A DNA stretch of 64,000 nucleotides from AG2 sp036493735 (GTDB lineage Bacteria; Gemmatimonadota; Gemmatimonadetes; Gemmatimonadales; Gemmatimonadaceae): NCBI GenBank assembly GCA_036493735.1, contig DASXPH010000047.1:1-64000 (forward strand), written 5' to 3'. Below, piece after piece: positions 33,600 through 43,245 of the stretch. The stretch's first letter is position 1. The number at the start of each line of letters is the position of its first letter. The notes beneath the pieces were generated by a model. It made no database searches. It worked only from the letters and a program-made list of their open reading frames with translations, and had not been told where the DNA came from. A program made the position numbers and the translations under genes.

Positions 33600-36023
33600 A
33601 TGGATCGCTTGCGTCAGGATATACGCGTCGCGCTGCGCGGCTTCCGCCGCACCCCATCGTTCACGATCACCGCCATCGCGATCCTCGCCATCGGGATCGG
33701 CATGGCCGTCGCGATGTTCACTGTCTACGACGCGGTGGTCGTTCGGAATCTGCCCGTTCCGGCGCAGGACCGGATCGTCGAGCTCTTCACCTATCGGGAC
33801 AACCCGAACACCGACTACTACCTGTTGCGCGGCGATCTGCGCCAGGTCGCGGCGGGCAGCCTAACGATGCACGACATTGCCGGCGTCGCGCACTGGGGCG
33901 AAGTAACGGCGCCATTTCTCGACGGCGACCGAACGCTCATTATCGGGCGGACATTCGTTAGCGGCAACTTCTTCGACGTGCTCGGTGCCCGGCCGCTGCT
34001 CGGCCGCTTCATGCGACCGAGCGATGACCTGCCTGGCGCCGCGCCGGTGCTCGTGCTCAGCTACAGCGCGTGGAAGCGCTTCTTCGACGCCGATCCACAC
34101 GTCGTCGGCAGGAAACTGGTCGAGCCCTACTCGCGACGTGGCTTCGAGGTCATCGGCGTCGCGCCAGCGGGATTGGATTATCCCACGGGCGTCGGCGTCT
34201 GGATGCCACCCTGGCAACCGTCGGACAATCTCTCCGTCATCGCCCTCGCGCGGATCGCGCCCGGCGCGTCGGTGCGTGACGCACAGGAGGAATTTTTCGC
34301 GAAGATGCGCCGCCTGCCCCAGATCGACGTCGGCGGTCCTCGCGACTACAAGGGTGTGCACATTCGTACCTTCACCCAGGCGGTCGTCGGCAACGTTCGG
34401 CCGACACTCGTGACGCTCACGGCGGCTGTCGGTCTCCTGCTGCTCATCGCGTGTGTCAACGTCGGCAACCTCCTCCTCGTGCGCGCCGCGGAACGAGCAC
34501 GCGAGCTCTCGATACGTCGCGCGCTCGGCGCATCATTGGGTATGATCGTCAGGCAGCTCGTGGTCGAGAGCGCGCTGCTCGGGGTTGCCGGTGGCGTGCT
34601 CGGCTTCCTCACCGCTATCGCGCTCATCAAGCTCCTCATTGCCGCCGCGCCGCCCAAGTTGCCACGGCTCGACGACATCGCTATTGCCGGCATGCCGCTC
34701 GGCATGGCGCTTCTCGTCACCATCGGCGCCGTGGGCCTCTTTGGTGTGGTGCCCGCGCTGCTTGGCTCGTCGTCCGAGCTCGCGTCGCCGCTGCGCTTCG
34801 ATTCGCGCGCGGGACGGACGACGCGTGGCGGCCAGCGGCTGCGTCGCACGCTCGTAGGGTTGCAGGTGGCACTCGCCCTCGTCATGCTCGCCGGCGCCGG
34901 CCTGCTCGTCCGCAGCCTCGAGCACCTCCAGAGCATCACCCTCGGTTACAACCCGGAGCACCTCACGCTCGTCGACGTGACGTTCACGCCTAACGAATAC
35001 GGTGGCGTGTCCGGCAACGTCGATCAGCGCAAGCTGAACAATCTCGCGGACCTTCTGGTGCCAGCGTGGCGGGCGATTCCGGGGGTTGCCGGCGTGACCC
35101 CGTCGCTGGTCCCGCCATTTCTCGGACCGGGTATCTTCGTCGGCCCCGCGCTCAAAGAGGGCAACTCGCCGCAGGAGGACAAAGCCGCGCCCCAGATGCC
35201 CGTCGAGGCGGGGGGAACGGACTACTTCCGCGTCATGGGCATTCACCTCCTGCGCGGCCGAGGCTTCACCGACGCGGACCGGGAGGATGCACAATATGTC
35301 GCCGTCGTGAGCCAGAGCGCGGCGCGGCGTCTGTGGCCTAACGAAGACCCGATCGGCAAGCGGATGCATTACTGGTCTGCGGATACGATCTGGCGCACCG
35401 TCGTCGGCGTCGCTGACGATATTCGGTGGCGATCGCTCCGCGATCCGACGCCGACGATCTACTTGCCATGGCGACAGGCGTACTGGCAGGGGTCTTTCGC
35501 CATCCGGACGTCCGGCGATGTCAGCGCGGTTCTCCCCGCCATCCGTCGCGCGACGCACGAGATCAATCCCGTGCTGACGGTCTGGGAGGCGCTTCCGATG
35601 GACAACCTGCTCGCGGGTCCGCTCGCGCAGCCGCGCCTCGGGGCGTTGCTTCTTGGCGCGTTCGCGTTTGTGTCGATGCTGCTGGCGGCGATTGGCCTGT
35701 ATGGCGTAATGGCGGCGATCGTGACGGCGACGACCCGGGAGATCGGCGTCCGCGCCGCCCTTGGCGCGAGCCCAGAGCGGCTGCGTCGTGACGTTCTCGC
35801 CGAGGCGTTAGGCATGGCCGGTGCGGGCGTCATGGTCGGGTTGGTCGTCGCGCTCGGCGCGTCGCGTCTGCTGTCGTCATTGCTGTTCGAGGTGAGCCCC
35901 GGCGATCCACTTGCGGTGATTGGCGCACTCGTCGTCCTGCTCCTCGTCGCGCTCGGGGCAGCGTACATTCCAGCGCGTCGCGCGACTCGCATCGACCCAG
36001 CGACGGCGCTCCGGGCTGATTGA
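33600..36023 (+). CDS. MacB/FtsX-type permease, ADOP-like without N-terminal extension
   Basis: 807 residues, starting MDRLRQDIRVALRGFRRTPSF, i.e. directly at the first transmembrane region. It has two MacB cores and two FtsX blocks (around 270-420 and 680-800), with the typical ending ARRATRIDPATALRAD. No ATPase gene is adjacent. It is divergent from the biosynthetic operon, so it might belong to its transport or signalling, but similar lone permeases are common in this genome type. Three iterated octamers lie inside the gene (33859, 34988, 35336) and one at 35806. Confidence 0.87.
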   Translation: MDRLRQDIRVALRGFRRTPSFTITAIAILAIGIGMAVAMFTVYDAVVVRNLPVPAQDRIVELFTYRDNPNTDYYLLRGDLRQVAAGSLTMHDIAGVAHWGEVTAPFLDGDRTLIIGRTFVSGNFFDVLGARPLLGRFMRPSDDLPGAAPVLVLSYSAWKRFFDADPHVVGRKLVEPYSRRGFEVIGVAPAGLDYPTGVGVWMPPWQPSDNLSVIALARIAPGASVRDAQEEFFAKMRRLPQIDVGGPRDYKGVHIRTFTQAVVGNVRPTLVTLTAAVGLLLLIACVNVGNLLLVRAAERARELSIRRALGASLGMIVRQLVVESALLGVAGGVLGFLTAIALIKLLIAAAPPKLPRLDDIAIAGMPLGMALLVTIGAVGLFGVVPALLGSSSELASPLRFDSRAGRTTRGGQRLRRTLVGLQVALALVMLAGAGLLVRSLEHLQSITLGYNPEHLTLVDVTFTPNEYGGVSGNVDQRKLNNLADLLVPAWRAIPGVAGVTPSLVPPFLGPGIFVGPALKEGNSPQEDKAAPQMPVEAGGTDYFRVMGIHLLRGRGFTDADREDAQYVAVVSQSAARRLWPNEDPIGKRMHYWSADTIWRTVVGVADDIRWRSLRDPTPTIYLPWRQAYWQGSFAIRTSGDVSAVLPAIRRATHEINPVLTVWEALPMDNLLAGPLAQPRLGALLLGAFAFVSMLLAAIGLYGVMAAIVTATTREIGVRAALGASPERLRRDVLAEALGMAGAGVMVGLVVALGASRLLSSLLFEVSPGDPLAVIGALVVLLLVALGAAYIPARRATRIDPATALRAD

Positions 36024-36110
36024 TCGGTGAACGGTGGTCAGTGATCGGTGATCGATAGACCTCAGTTCACGACTCACAGCTCACCGTTCACTGTTCACCG
36101 TCCACCGACC
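36022..36110. repeat. Long imperfect intergenic inverted repeat
   Basis: Left arm 36022-36053 and right arm 36079-36110 pair over 32 positions with only a few mismatches; the loop is 25 bases. The left arm shares GATCGGTG-ACGGTGGTC-GT with the repeat at 3378-3400 (single-base differences). It overlaps the permease stop and precedes the PIG-L gene. Confidence 0.8.
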
Positions 36111-36119
36111 CTACCGACC

Positions 36120-36878
36120 ATGAGCGACACGAACCCGACCCGTCGTGAATTTCTGCAGCGCTCGGCTGCGACCGCGGCGCCGGCTCTGATCGGGCTGCAT
36201 GCATCGCTACCATCGGGCGCAGCTCCGCTGAAGGTGGTCTGCGTCGGCGGTCATCCCGACGATCCTGAATCTGGCTGCGGCGGGGCGCTCGCTCGTTACG
36301 CCGCTGCCGGCGATTCCGTGACCATCGTCTATCTCACACGCGGCGAGCGCGGCATCGACGGCAAGTCGCTGGACGAGGCGGCGCGCATTCGCACCGCGGA
36401 GTCGGAGTCGGCGTGCAAGTTTATAGGCGCAAAGCCGGTCTTCTTTGGCCAGATCGACGGCGCGACGGAAGTCACCCATGCGCACGTCGACGCGATGACG
36501 AAGCTGCTCGCCGCCCAGCAGCCGGACGTGCTGTTCGCGCACTGGCCGGTGGACACGCACATGGACCACCAGGTTGCGAGCTTACTCACCATCCGCGCGT
36601 GGATGCAGCTCCGCAGCCCGGCACTCTACTTCTTCGAGGTAAACAGCGGCAGCCAGACCGAGGGATTCTACCCGAACACTTACGTGGACATCTCGGCTGT
36701 CGTCGAGCAGAAGAAGCGCGCGCTCTTCGCGCACGTGAGCCAGGACGGCCAGGGTATCTGGCGCGAGCACCACGCGATCATGGCAACGTGGCGTGGACGC
36801 GAAGCAGGTGTGGCCGCGGCCGAAGGTTATGTGCACCTCGATCGCGTGAGCACGACAAGCAAGCTTCCCGGGATGTGA
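36120..36878 (+). CDS. Tat-exported PIG-L/LmbE-family deacetylase
   Basis: 252 residues from the ATG at 36120. Twin-arginine signal RREFLQRSAATAAPALIG. Catalytic motif GGHPDDPESGCGG (metal-binding HPDD), a second ligand region TRGERG, and HWPVDTHMDHQ with further His. The family hydrolyses N-acetyl groups on GlcNAc-linked substrates (LmbE, MshB, BshB types). The Tat signal implies an extracytoplasmic or cell-envelope substrate. No adjacent partner. Confidence 0.88.
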   Translation: MSDTNPTRREFLQRSAATAAPALIGLHASLPSGAAPLKVVCVGGHPDDPESGCGGALARYAAAGDSVTIVYLTRGERGIDGKSLDEAARIRTAESESACKFIGAKPVFFGQIDGATEVTHAHVDAMTKLLAAQQPDVLFAHWPVDTHMDHQVASLLTIRAWMQLRSPALYFFEVNSGSQTEGFYPNTYVDISAVVEQKKRALFAHVSQDGQGIWREHHAIMATWRGREAGVAAAEGYVHLDRVSTTSKLPGM

Positions 36879-36912
36879 TTGCGTGGCGCGGGACGCGTGG
36901 CGCGTGACGCGA

Positions 36913-37506
36913 CTACTCCGTGAGGAACGACAGGTCGCGCGGCAGGGCGTAGCGCTCGTAGCAATCCGGGCAGAGCCAGTTCTCCTTTGAATCTATATAC
37001 CCCTGGGGACTCGCGGCATCGATGTGCACGTTGCAAAGCGCACAGTGCTCATGGTCCCACGCTCCCTCGCGTATGCCAAGGTCTACAGCACCCTCGAGCA
37101 ACTCCATTTCGACTGGCTGCCAGCCGACTATGCCGCCAAGTTGGAAATAACGCGCGGGTGCGCCCACAAAAAGGCGAGCCTCCCACCGACCCGCGAGGAT
37201 CATGTCGACATGATAGCGCTGCCAGTACTGGTCGATGTACGGGAAAACACGACCAGGTACGAGCTCAGGCTCGTACTCTGCGTCGGGTGTGACAAATTCG
37301 ACAATCTCGTCTGGCGAGGTTGGAACGCGTGACAGGCTGCCGTTGATCTGATACTCATCACGCGTTCCGTAAAGCGAGCCGCGGTCGTTACGGACACCGT
37401 TCAGATGCGAGAAGCGCCCAAGGAGCACCGTGGTGCCGTCCTCGTGGCCGTGTGATGCGCGAACTTCGAGAATGCTGAACTGCGGAAGTCCGGTGAGATC
37501 AACCAT
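36913..37506 (-). CDS. Uncharacterised protein with C-terminal zinc-finger-like cysteines
   Basis: 197 residues, no signal peptide. The C-terminal third contains CALCNVHID...CPDCYERY (four Cys in two CxxC pairs), a likely zinc knuckle. The N-terminal part is rich in Trp, Tyr and acidic residues (SLYGTRDEYQINGS, IDQYWQRYHVDM) and unrecognised. It lies convergent to the PIG-L gene and 12 bases after the next gene on the same strand, probably a small operon with it. Confidence 0.7.
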   Translation of the reverse strand: MVDLTGLPQFSILEVRASHGHEDGTTVLLGRFSHLNGVRNDRGSLYGTRDEYQINGSLSRVPTSPDEIVEFVTPDAEYEPELVPGRVFPYIDQYWQRYHVDMILAGRWEARLFVGAPARYFQLGGIVGWQPVEMELLEGAVDLGIREGAWDHEHCALCNVHIDAASPQGYIDSKENWLCPDCYERYALPRDLSFLTE

Positions 37507-37518
37507 CTGGCAGGCGTA

Positions 37519-38100
37519 TCAACCAGCCGCGCCAGGCCACCGGCCGTTCACGGAGAAACCGAGCAGCATCCCTCCGGCCCAGCCGATAGTTCCGAAGAGC
37601 AGGCCGAAGAAGATTGCCGTGAAGCCGAGACCGAAGGCGATCCCCAGCGCCTGGACGCGCTCCGACTGATTGGCGCGGCGCGCCGCCTCCTGTTGAGCCA
37701 TGCCCGGCGCGATGCGATCCAGCCACGCGGGAGGTGGTGTCCGCGCCGACGCCGTCTGCGCCGAGTCTGTCACGTGCTGTATCTGCTTCCAGGTTCCCGA
37801 CGGCACGAACGCGGACACCAGACCGGCGTACAGCGCCGTCGCCGCGACCACACCGCACATCGCTGCAACCCAATGGCCGATGGCCGGCAACCTCTTCCCG
37901 CGGCGTCGCCAGAGCCATGCGCCGATGGCCATGCCGATCGGCGCGGCAAAGGCCGCGCCGAGTGAGAAGAGCGCGCCAACCACGAGTACCGCGAAGGCGC
38001 CGAGGAAGGCGAACACTCGCGCGACCGCGCCGGCGCGCGGCGCTGCGGTGGCCGCGGGTGGGAATGCGGTAACGGGGATCGGTTCCGAAGGATTCGTCAT
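37519..38100 (-). CDS. Integral membrane protein, unknown function
   Basis: 193 residues with four hydrophobic segments (about 28-55, 74-95, 145-165, 168-185) and a Pro/Ala-rich N-terminus. Glycine-zipper-like GxxxG patterns run through the segments. It is directly upstream of the zinc-finger-like gene in the transcription direction (12-base gap). No family recognised. Confidence 0.65.
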   Translation of the reverse strand: MTNPSEPIPVTAFPPAATAAPRAGAVARVFAFLGAFAVLVVGALFSLGAAFAAPIGMAIGAWLWRRRGKRLPAIGHWVAAMCGVVAATALYAGLVSAFVPSGTWKQIQHVTDSAQTASARTPPPAWLDRIAPGMAQQEAARRANQSERVQALGIAFGLGFTAIFFGLLFGTIGWAGGMLLGFSVNGRWPGAAG

Positions 38101-38169
38101 ACGAGTCAGCGGATGTTTGACAAACTGTTATGTCGAACAAACGCTGTCTTGTCCAGTCGTGGCGACGGA

Positions 38170-40899
38170 TCAACCTCCCCGCATCGCCACGGCCGGATCC
38201 ACCCTCGCCGCTCGCAACGCTGGAATCCAGCAGGCGCTCAACCCGATCGCCGCCATTCCGAGGGCCACGGCGATGAACGTCGCCGGATCGTGCGGTGCGA
38301 CGCCGAAGAGGAGCCCACGCAGTACCAGCGTGCCGAAGTACGCGCCGGCAACGCCGAGTACGAGCCCGATCCCCAGCAGTACACCACCCTCCCACAGAAT
38401 CATGCGCTCCACGCGCGCGCGGTCGGCGCCGAGGCTCATGCGGATGCCGATCTCCTGTGTGCGCGTGCTCACGGAGAAGGCGAGGACACCGGCGATTCCG
38501 ACGGTCGCAATGATCACGGCGAGTGCGCCTAGCGACGCTATCAGTTCGGCATTGAGCCGCCGCGGCGCGATGCTCTGATCCTTGATCTGCGCGACGGTCA
38601 TGAGATTCTGAATGGCACCAGTTGGCGCGATACTGTGGACGATCCGCGTCACGGCTGGCTCGAGCAGCGACGGATCTCCATTTGCGCGGATGACGAAGCT
38701 TCCCCCGAACGACAGCTCCTGCGAGCGTGGGAAGAACATCGCCGCGCGATGCGGTTGGTCCATGCCGCCGTCCTGCGTGTTCCCGACGACGCCGACGATT
38801 GTGCGCCAATCGCCACTCAAGGGCGTGAACTGCAGGACCTCGCCCGTGAGCGCGATGCGCTTGCCCAGCGGGCTCTCGTTCGGAAAATACTGCTCGACAA
38901 AGGTGCGATTGACGATCACTACGCGGCCGCTCCCCGCGCGGTCGGTATCGTTGAACTCGCGTCCCTGGAGCAGCGGGATCCCCGAAGCGCGAAAGTAGGA
39001 AGGATCGGCGCTCCGCATGTCGGCGCTCGGGAGTGCCTCGCCAACGGCGGTCGACTTGCCCTCGAACTTGATGAGCCACTGGTCAGACGCCCGGAGTGGC
39101 GCTTGCGAGCCGAGACCGACGTCGAGAACACCAGGTAGCGCGCGGATCTCCTGCTCCATCTGGTTGTACTGCTGCTTCACGTGCACGTCGGCGGCGAGAA
39201 TGCTACGGAAGAAGCTCATGTTGTCGGTCGTCCCGCCAGGGGCGACGAACTTCATCAACGTTAGACTGAATGTGAGCATCTGCTCACTCTGCAAGCCGGT
39301 CGAGACGTCGGAGAGCTCGACCATCGTTCGCATGAGCAGCCCGGCGCCCGCCAAGAGGACGACCGATACGGCGACCTGCGCAACGACGAGCACCCGCTGG
39401 ACGCGCTGTCGCGACAAACTTCCCGCCATGCGGCGAAAGCCCGCGTTCACGATCGATGCCAGAGTGCCTTCGCGCGGTACGAATGCGACGAAGGAGAGCA
39501 GGAGCGCGAGCAGGAGCGACAACCCGAGCGCGAAACCGAGCACCACGTAGTCCACGCCGATCTCGCCGGCGCGCGGCGAATAACGCGCCGCCAGGCCGAC
39601 GAGGAGCTTCACCCCGCCAAAGGCCAGCGCGAGGCCGAGGATCGCTCCCATGACGGTGAGCATCAGATTCTCGACGAGGAGCAGCCGCCGGAGCCGTCCG
39701 ACGCCGGCGCCTAACGCGGCGCGGACGACGAGCTCCGCCTCGCGGCGGACGCCGCGCATCAACGTGAGATTGACGACGTTCGCCGCGGAGATGATGAGGA
39801 CGAAGGCGGCGGCGGCCATGAGGAGCCAGAGTGTGAATCGGGCCCGTTCGCCGAGCGCTTCCTTGAACGGGACGACGGACACCCGATAGTGGGACGTCGA
39901 GTCATACGCGTCGTGGTGGTCGCGCTGCATGCGTGTGTACACCGACGAGACCTGGGCGCGGGCATCGTGCAGCGTGGCGCCGGGCGTGAGCCGCGCGACG
40001 ATTTGCGTCATCCGGTGCGTCCGGCCCTGGATCATCTGCGCACTCAGGTGATGTGGGCTCACTACCATGTTGAGAAAACCGTCGACGCGATCGGGAAACC
40101 ACGGCGCCGCCTGGACGACGCCGATAATCGGTACCGACTGGCCGTCGAGCTTGACCATCGTGCCAACGACGTTGGGGTCGGCGCCGAAGTGCTGACGCCA
40201 GAACTGCTCGGTGAGGACCATCACTGGCGGCACGCCCGGTCCGTCGTCGCTCGGGCGTGTCATTCGCCCCAGAATAGGGGAGAGTCCCATCGTCTCGAAG
40301 AAGTTGCCCGTGACGAGGCCGACGTTGACACGGACGCTGTTCTCGCCTTCGAGCGTGTACGTCATGGGCGAGTACTCGGCGAGCGTGCCTAACGCCGGAG
40401 CGCCGCTCCGCAGGTCGTGGACTTCGGGCACCGAGAAGGCGATGTTGTCGCCGTCGGGCTTGTCCGTGGACTGCCGCAGATAGACGAGCCGATCCGCGTC
40501 GCGATGGGGAAGTCCCTTGAGGAGCACACCGCGCACGACGCTGAAGATCGCGGTGTTCGCGCCGATCCCCAGTCCGAGGGTGATGATGACGATGGCCGTG
40601 AACGCGGGCGCGTGGCGCAGCGTTCGGGAGGCATATTTCACGTCGGCGACGATGCTCTCGAGCCAGGGGAGTCCGCGCTGGTCGCGGACCGCCTCGGACG
40701 CGACGGTGAGACCGCCGGAATCGAGCAGCGCGCGCCGTCGGGCTTCATCGGGGGTCATGCCCCGGCGGATGTTCTCGGCCGTCGCCATCTCCAGATGGGC
40801 GTCGAGCTCGGCGCGCATGTCGTCGTCCGCGGCGGCGCCGGTATCGAGCGTCCCCTGCACACGGCGCAGCGCGGCGCGGAATGATGACAGTATGCTCAT
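38170..40899 (-). CDS. MacB/FtsX-type permease of the ADOP group, PadR-linked
   Basis: 909 residues from the ATG at 40899; the frame continues further upstream but through PadR DNA. The N-terminal MRAELDAHLEMATAENIRRGMT segment and DVKYASRTLRHAPAFTAIVIITLGLGIGANTAIFSVVRGVLL opening are typical ADOP. Two MacB cores and two FtsX blocks follow, ending AARVDPAVAMRGG. It is five bases downstream of a padR gene and therefore probably repressed by it through the dyads at 41262-41340. The role is unknown; the group is often implied in antibiotic or lipid export, without a partner ATPase. Confidence 0.9.
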   Translation of the reverse strand: MSILSSFRAALRRVQGTLDTGAAADDDMRAELDAHLEMATAENIRRGMTPDEARRRALLDSGGLTVASEAVRDQRGLPWLESIVADVKYASRTLRHAPAFTAIVIITLGLGIGANTAIFSVVRGVLLKGLPHRDADRLVYLRQSTDKPDGDNIAFSVPEVHDLRSGAPALGTLAEYSPMTYTLEGENSVRVNVGLVTGNFFETMGLSPILGRMTRPSDDGPGVPPVMVLTEQFWRQHFGADPNVVGTMVKLDGQSVPIIGVVQAAPWFPDRVDGFLNMVVSPHHLSAQMIQGRTHRMTQIVARLTPGATLHDARAQVSSVYTRMQRDHHDAYDSTSHYRVSVVPFKEALGERARFTLWLLMAAAAFVLIISAANVVNLTLMRGVRREAELVVRAALGAGVGRLRRLLLVENLMLTVMGAILGLALAFGGVKLLVGLAARYSPRAGEIGVDYVVLGFALGLSLLLALLLSFVAFVPREGTLASIVNAGFRRMAGSLSRQRVQRVLVVAQVAVSVVLLAGAGLLMRTMVELSDVSTGLQSEQMLTFSLTLMKFVAPGGTTDNMSFFRSILAADVHVKQQYNQMEQEIRALPGVLDVGLGSQAPLRASDQWLIKFEGKSTAVGEALPSADMRSADPSYFRASGIPLLQGREFNDTDRAGSGRVVIVNRTFVEQYFPNESPLGKRIALTGEVLQFTPLSGDWRTIVGVVGNTQDGGMDQPHRAAMFFPRSQELSFGGSFVIRANGDPSLLEPAVTRIVHSIAPTGAIQNLMTVAQIKDQSIAPRRLNAELIASLGALAVIIATVGIAGVLAFSVSTRTQEIGIRMSLGADRARVERMILWEGGVLLGIGLVLGVAGAYFGTLVLRGLLFGVAPHDPATFIAVALGMAAIGLSACWIPALRAARVDPAVAMRGG

Positions 40900-40904
40900 G
40901 ACGA

Positions 40905-41249
40905 CTATGGTGCCTCCCGTCTGGGTGCGAGGAACGCCGCGATGAGGTCCGCCGTCTGGTTCCACTCGCGGGTCTCGCGCGCGAGCTGCTTGCGGCCGGC
41001 GGCCGTGAGTCCGTAGTACTTGGCGCGGCGATTGTTCTCCGACTGGCGCCACTCCGCCTTGATGAAACCCTCCTGCTCCAGCTTCAGCAGGGCGGGGTAG
41101 AGTGTGCCGTAGTTGAGGCTGAGGCGGAATTTGCTGACTTCCTCGATCCGCCGGGCGATGCCGTAGCCGTGGAGCGGCCCGAGCCCTTCGAGCGTCTTGA
41201 GGATCATCAAGGCGAGCGTACCTTGCTGGACTTCGAGCTTCTCGGGCAT
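40905..41249 (-). CDS. PadR-family transcriptional regulator
   Basis: 114 residues. It has a winged helix-turn-helix: LALMILKTLEGLGPLHGYGIARRIEEVSKF, then LNYGTLYPALLKLEQEGFIKAEWRQSENNRRAKYYGLTAAGRKQL, the complete PadR signature. A short C-terminal dimer segment follows. It represses its own operon and the permease downstream. Two 15-bp TATKGG-N3-CCMATA dyads flank its promoter and are the obvious autoregulatory sites. Confidence 0.95.
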   Translation of the reverse strand: MPEKLEVQQGTLALMILKTLEGLGPLHGYGIARRIEEVSKFRLSLNYGTLYPALLKLEQEGFIKAEWRQSENNRRAKYYGLTAAGRKQLARETREWNQTADLIAAFLAPRREAP

Positions 41250-41261
41250 GTTGCGTCTTCC

Positions 41262-41340
41262 TATTGGTTTCCCATATCACGCTACGGTCGGTAGCCTGGC
41301 GGCGCAAGGCTCGGCAGCGGCCTCGTATGGGTTTCCAATA
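41262..41340 (-). promoter_or_regulatory. Two PadR-operator-like dyads
   Basis: TATTGGTTTCCCATA (41262-41276) and TATGGGTTTCCAATA (41326-41340) are 15-bp dyads of the form TATKGG-TTT-CCMATA, 64 bp between starts. The first overlaps the padR ribosome-binding region, the second lies at about -77. Autoregulation by PadR is the likely role; the second could also affect the divergent M28 gene at 41491. Confidence 0.7.
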
Positions 41341-41490
41341 CGGGACGACCGTTCGGCCGGTTTCAGCCGCTCGTGCCAGTCGCCTGACGGCGCCAATCAA
41401 TACGAATTCCGAACAAGACTCCGCGAGGCTCCCGACTGCGGCGTGCCCTTCCGCGAGATAAGTTCTCCGCAAATCCGGCAGGAGTGACCC

Positions 41491-43152
41491 ATGCACATCG
41501 TCTCGCCGCGACGCGCAGTGATGTTTTGCGTCTTCGCCGCTGCTTGCGCGCGCTCGACACAGCGCGCTCCCGAATCGCCAACCGTCGCCGCCATCACGAC
41601 GGCCGATCTCGAGTATCGTCTTCGCATCATCGCCGACGATTCGATGATGGGTCGTGAGAGCGGCAGCGAGGGCGATTACAAGACCGCCGACTATGTCGCG
41701 TCGGAGTTTCGCCGACTGGGTCTCGAGCCCGCGGGCGAGAACGGCACCTACTTCCAGACCGTTCCATTCTGGACCGTTGGAGTCGATCGGACGTCCAGCT
41801 TGTCTGTCGACGGCACCCCGCTGGAGCTCGGCCGCGATTTCTTGCCAGCGTCGTCGAACATCAGCCCACGGCGGCTGGAGAGTGTCGATGTCGTCTACGG
41901 TGGCGTGATGGGAAGTCCAGGCGGAACGATCGACCCGGCCGCGGTGGCGAACAAGCTCGTGGTGTTCACGCCGCCTAACGGGCCGGCACGCGGCGGTCCG
42001 AATCTCGGCGCATTTTCGTCGGCGCGCGCCATTGGCGTCGCGAATCTCGATCAACTGCCGCCCGAGTTCGTCGCTCGCCTGCGTGAGGGGCGGCCGGTCG
42101 CCGACACGACAACGTCGGCTGCCCGCGCGCCAATCATCTATGTGTCACGCGCGACGGCGGCGAAGCTTCTCGGAGCAGCGCCGGAAGGATTGACCGCCGG
42201 AACCCCCGGGCATCGCGTCAGCGGCTTCGTGGGCTACCGCTTTACGCCGGTGAGATTCCCGGCTCGCAACGTGGTCGCCATTCTGCGCGGCGCCGACCCG
42301 GCGCTCCGCGGCGAGTACGTCTCTCTCACGGCGCATAACGATCATGTCGGCTTCGATCACGCGCCGGTCGATCACGATTCCCTGCGCGCGTTCAATCGCG
42401 TCATCCGGCCGATGGGTGCCGACTCGCCGGTGCGCCAGCCCACCGACGCTGAATGGACGCAGATCCGCGTCATTCTCGACAGCCTCCGCCGGGTGCACAA
42501 GCCGCGTCTCGACTCGATTCGCAACGGCGCCGACGACGATGGATCGGGCACGGTGAGTATCATCGAAATCGCGGAGGCGATGGCGCGCGGCACGCGGCCA
42601 CGGCGGTCGGTGCTGTTCGTCAACCATACCGGCGAGGAAGCGGGCCTCCTCGGGTCTCGCTGGTTCACCGATCACCCGACGGTGCCGCTGGATTCGATCA
42701 TCGGGGAGATCGATCAGGACATGGTCGGCCGCGGTACCGCCACCGACTTCCCGTACAACGGTACGGGCGCCGGCAGCCCACAGTATCTCGAGGTCATCGG
42801 CGCGAAGCGGCTCTCGCGGCAGTTCGGGGAGGCACTGGATTCAGCAAACGCTCATCAGTCGATACCATTCGTCTTCAATCTGGAGTACGATCAGCCGGGT
42901 CATCCGCTGCAGTACTACTGTCGCGCCGACCACTACAGTTACGCGCGCTACGGAATTCCGTCGCTCGCGCTGTCTCGCGGCGAGCATCTCGACTATCACC
43001 AGGTCACCGACGAGGCGCAGTACATCGATTATGTCGATCTCGCGCGGGTGACGCGCATGGTCTACGACATGGCGCTGTCACTCGCCAACGCGCCCACGCG
43101 GCCGACACTGGACGCGCCGAAGCCGGATCCTCACGGTCAGTGCCGTCAGTAA
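41491..43152 (+). CDS. Secreted M28-family metallopeptidase (with PA-like insert)
   Basis: 553 residues with an N-terminal membrane or lipoprotein signal (VMFCVFAAACARS). The metal site residues of M28 are intact: AHNDHVGFDH, NGADDDGSGTVSIIEIAE, TGEEAGLLGSRWF, GEIDQDMVG, and a late HLDYHQVTDEAQYIDY His. A protease-associated-like insertion occupies about 110-270. It cleaves amino-terminal residues of peptides outside the cytoplasm. A paralogue lies at 51920-53686. Confidence 0.88.
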   Translation: MHIVSPRRAVMFCVFAAACARSTQRAPESPTVAAITTADLEYRLRIIADDSMMGRESGSEGDYKTADYVASEFRRLGLEPAGENGTYFQTVPFWTVGVDRTSSLSVDGTPLELGRDFLPASSNISPRRLESVDVVYGGVMGSPGGTIDPAAVANKLVVFTPPNGPARGGPNLGAFSSARAIGVANLDQLPPEFVARLREGRPVADTTTSAARAPIIYVSRATAAKLLGAAPEGLTAGTPGHRVSGFVGYRFTPVRFPARNVVAILRGADPALRGEYVSLTAHNDHVGFDHAPVDHDSLRAFNRVIRPMGADSPVRQPTDAEWTQIRVILDSLRRVHKPRLDSIRNGADDDGSGTVSIIEIAEAMARGTRPRRSVLFVNHTGEEAGLLGSRWFTDHPTVPLDSIIGEIDQDMVGRGTATDFPYNGTGAGSPQYLEVIGAKRLSRQFGEALDSANAHQSIPFVFNLEYDQPGHPLQYYCRADHYSYARYGIPSLALSRGEHLDYHQVTDEAQYIDYVDLARVTRMVYDMALSLANAPTRPTLDAPKPDPHGQCRQ

Positions 43153-43245
43153 GCGACGTCAGTCGAATGCATCATCCCCGGCATAACGCTTTCACGATGG
43201 CTTCGGTCACCTTAGCGTTCAGAGTTCGCACCAGAGGACGGACAA

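Noticed and set aside
40900..42054. N-terminal extension of the PadR-linked permease to 1294 residues
   Set aside because: The extension lies antisense to the M28 gene and over padR in another frame; the family's start is at 40899.
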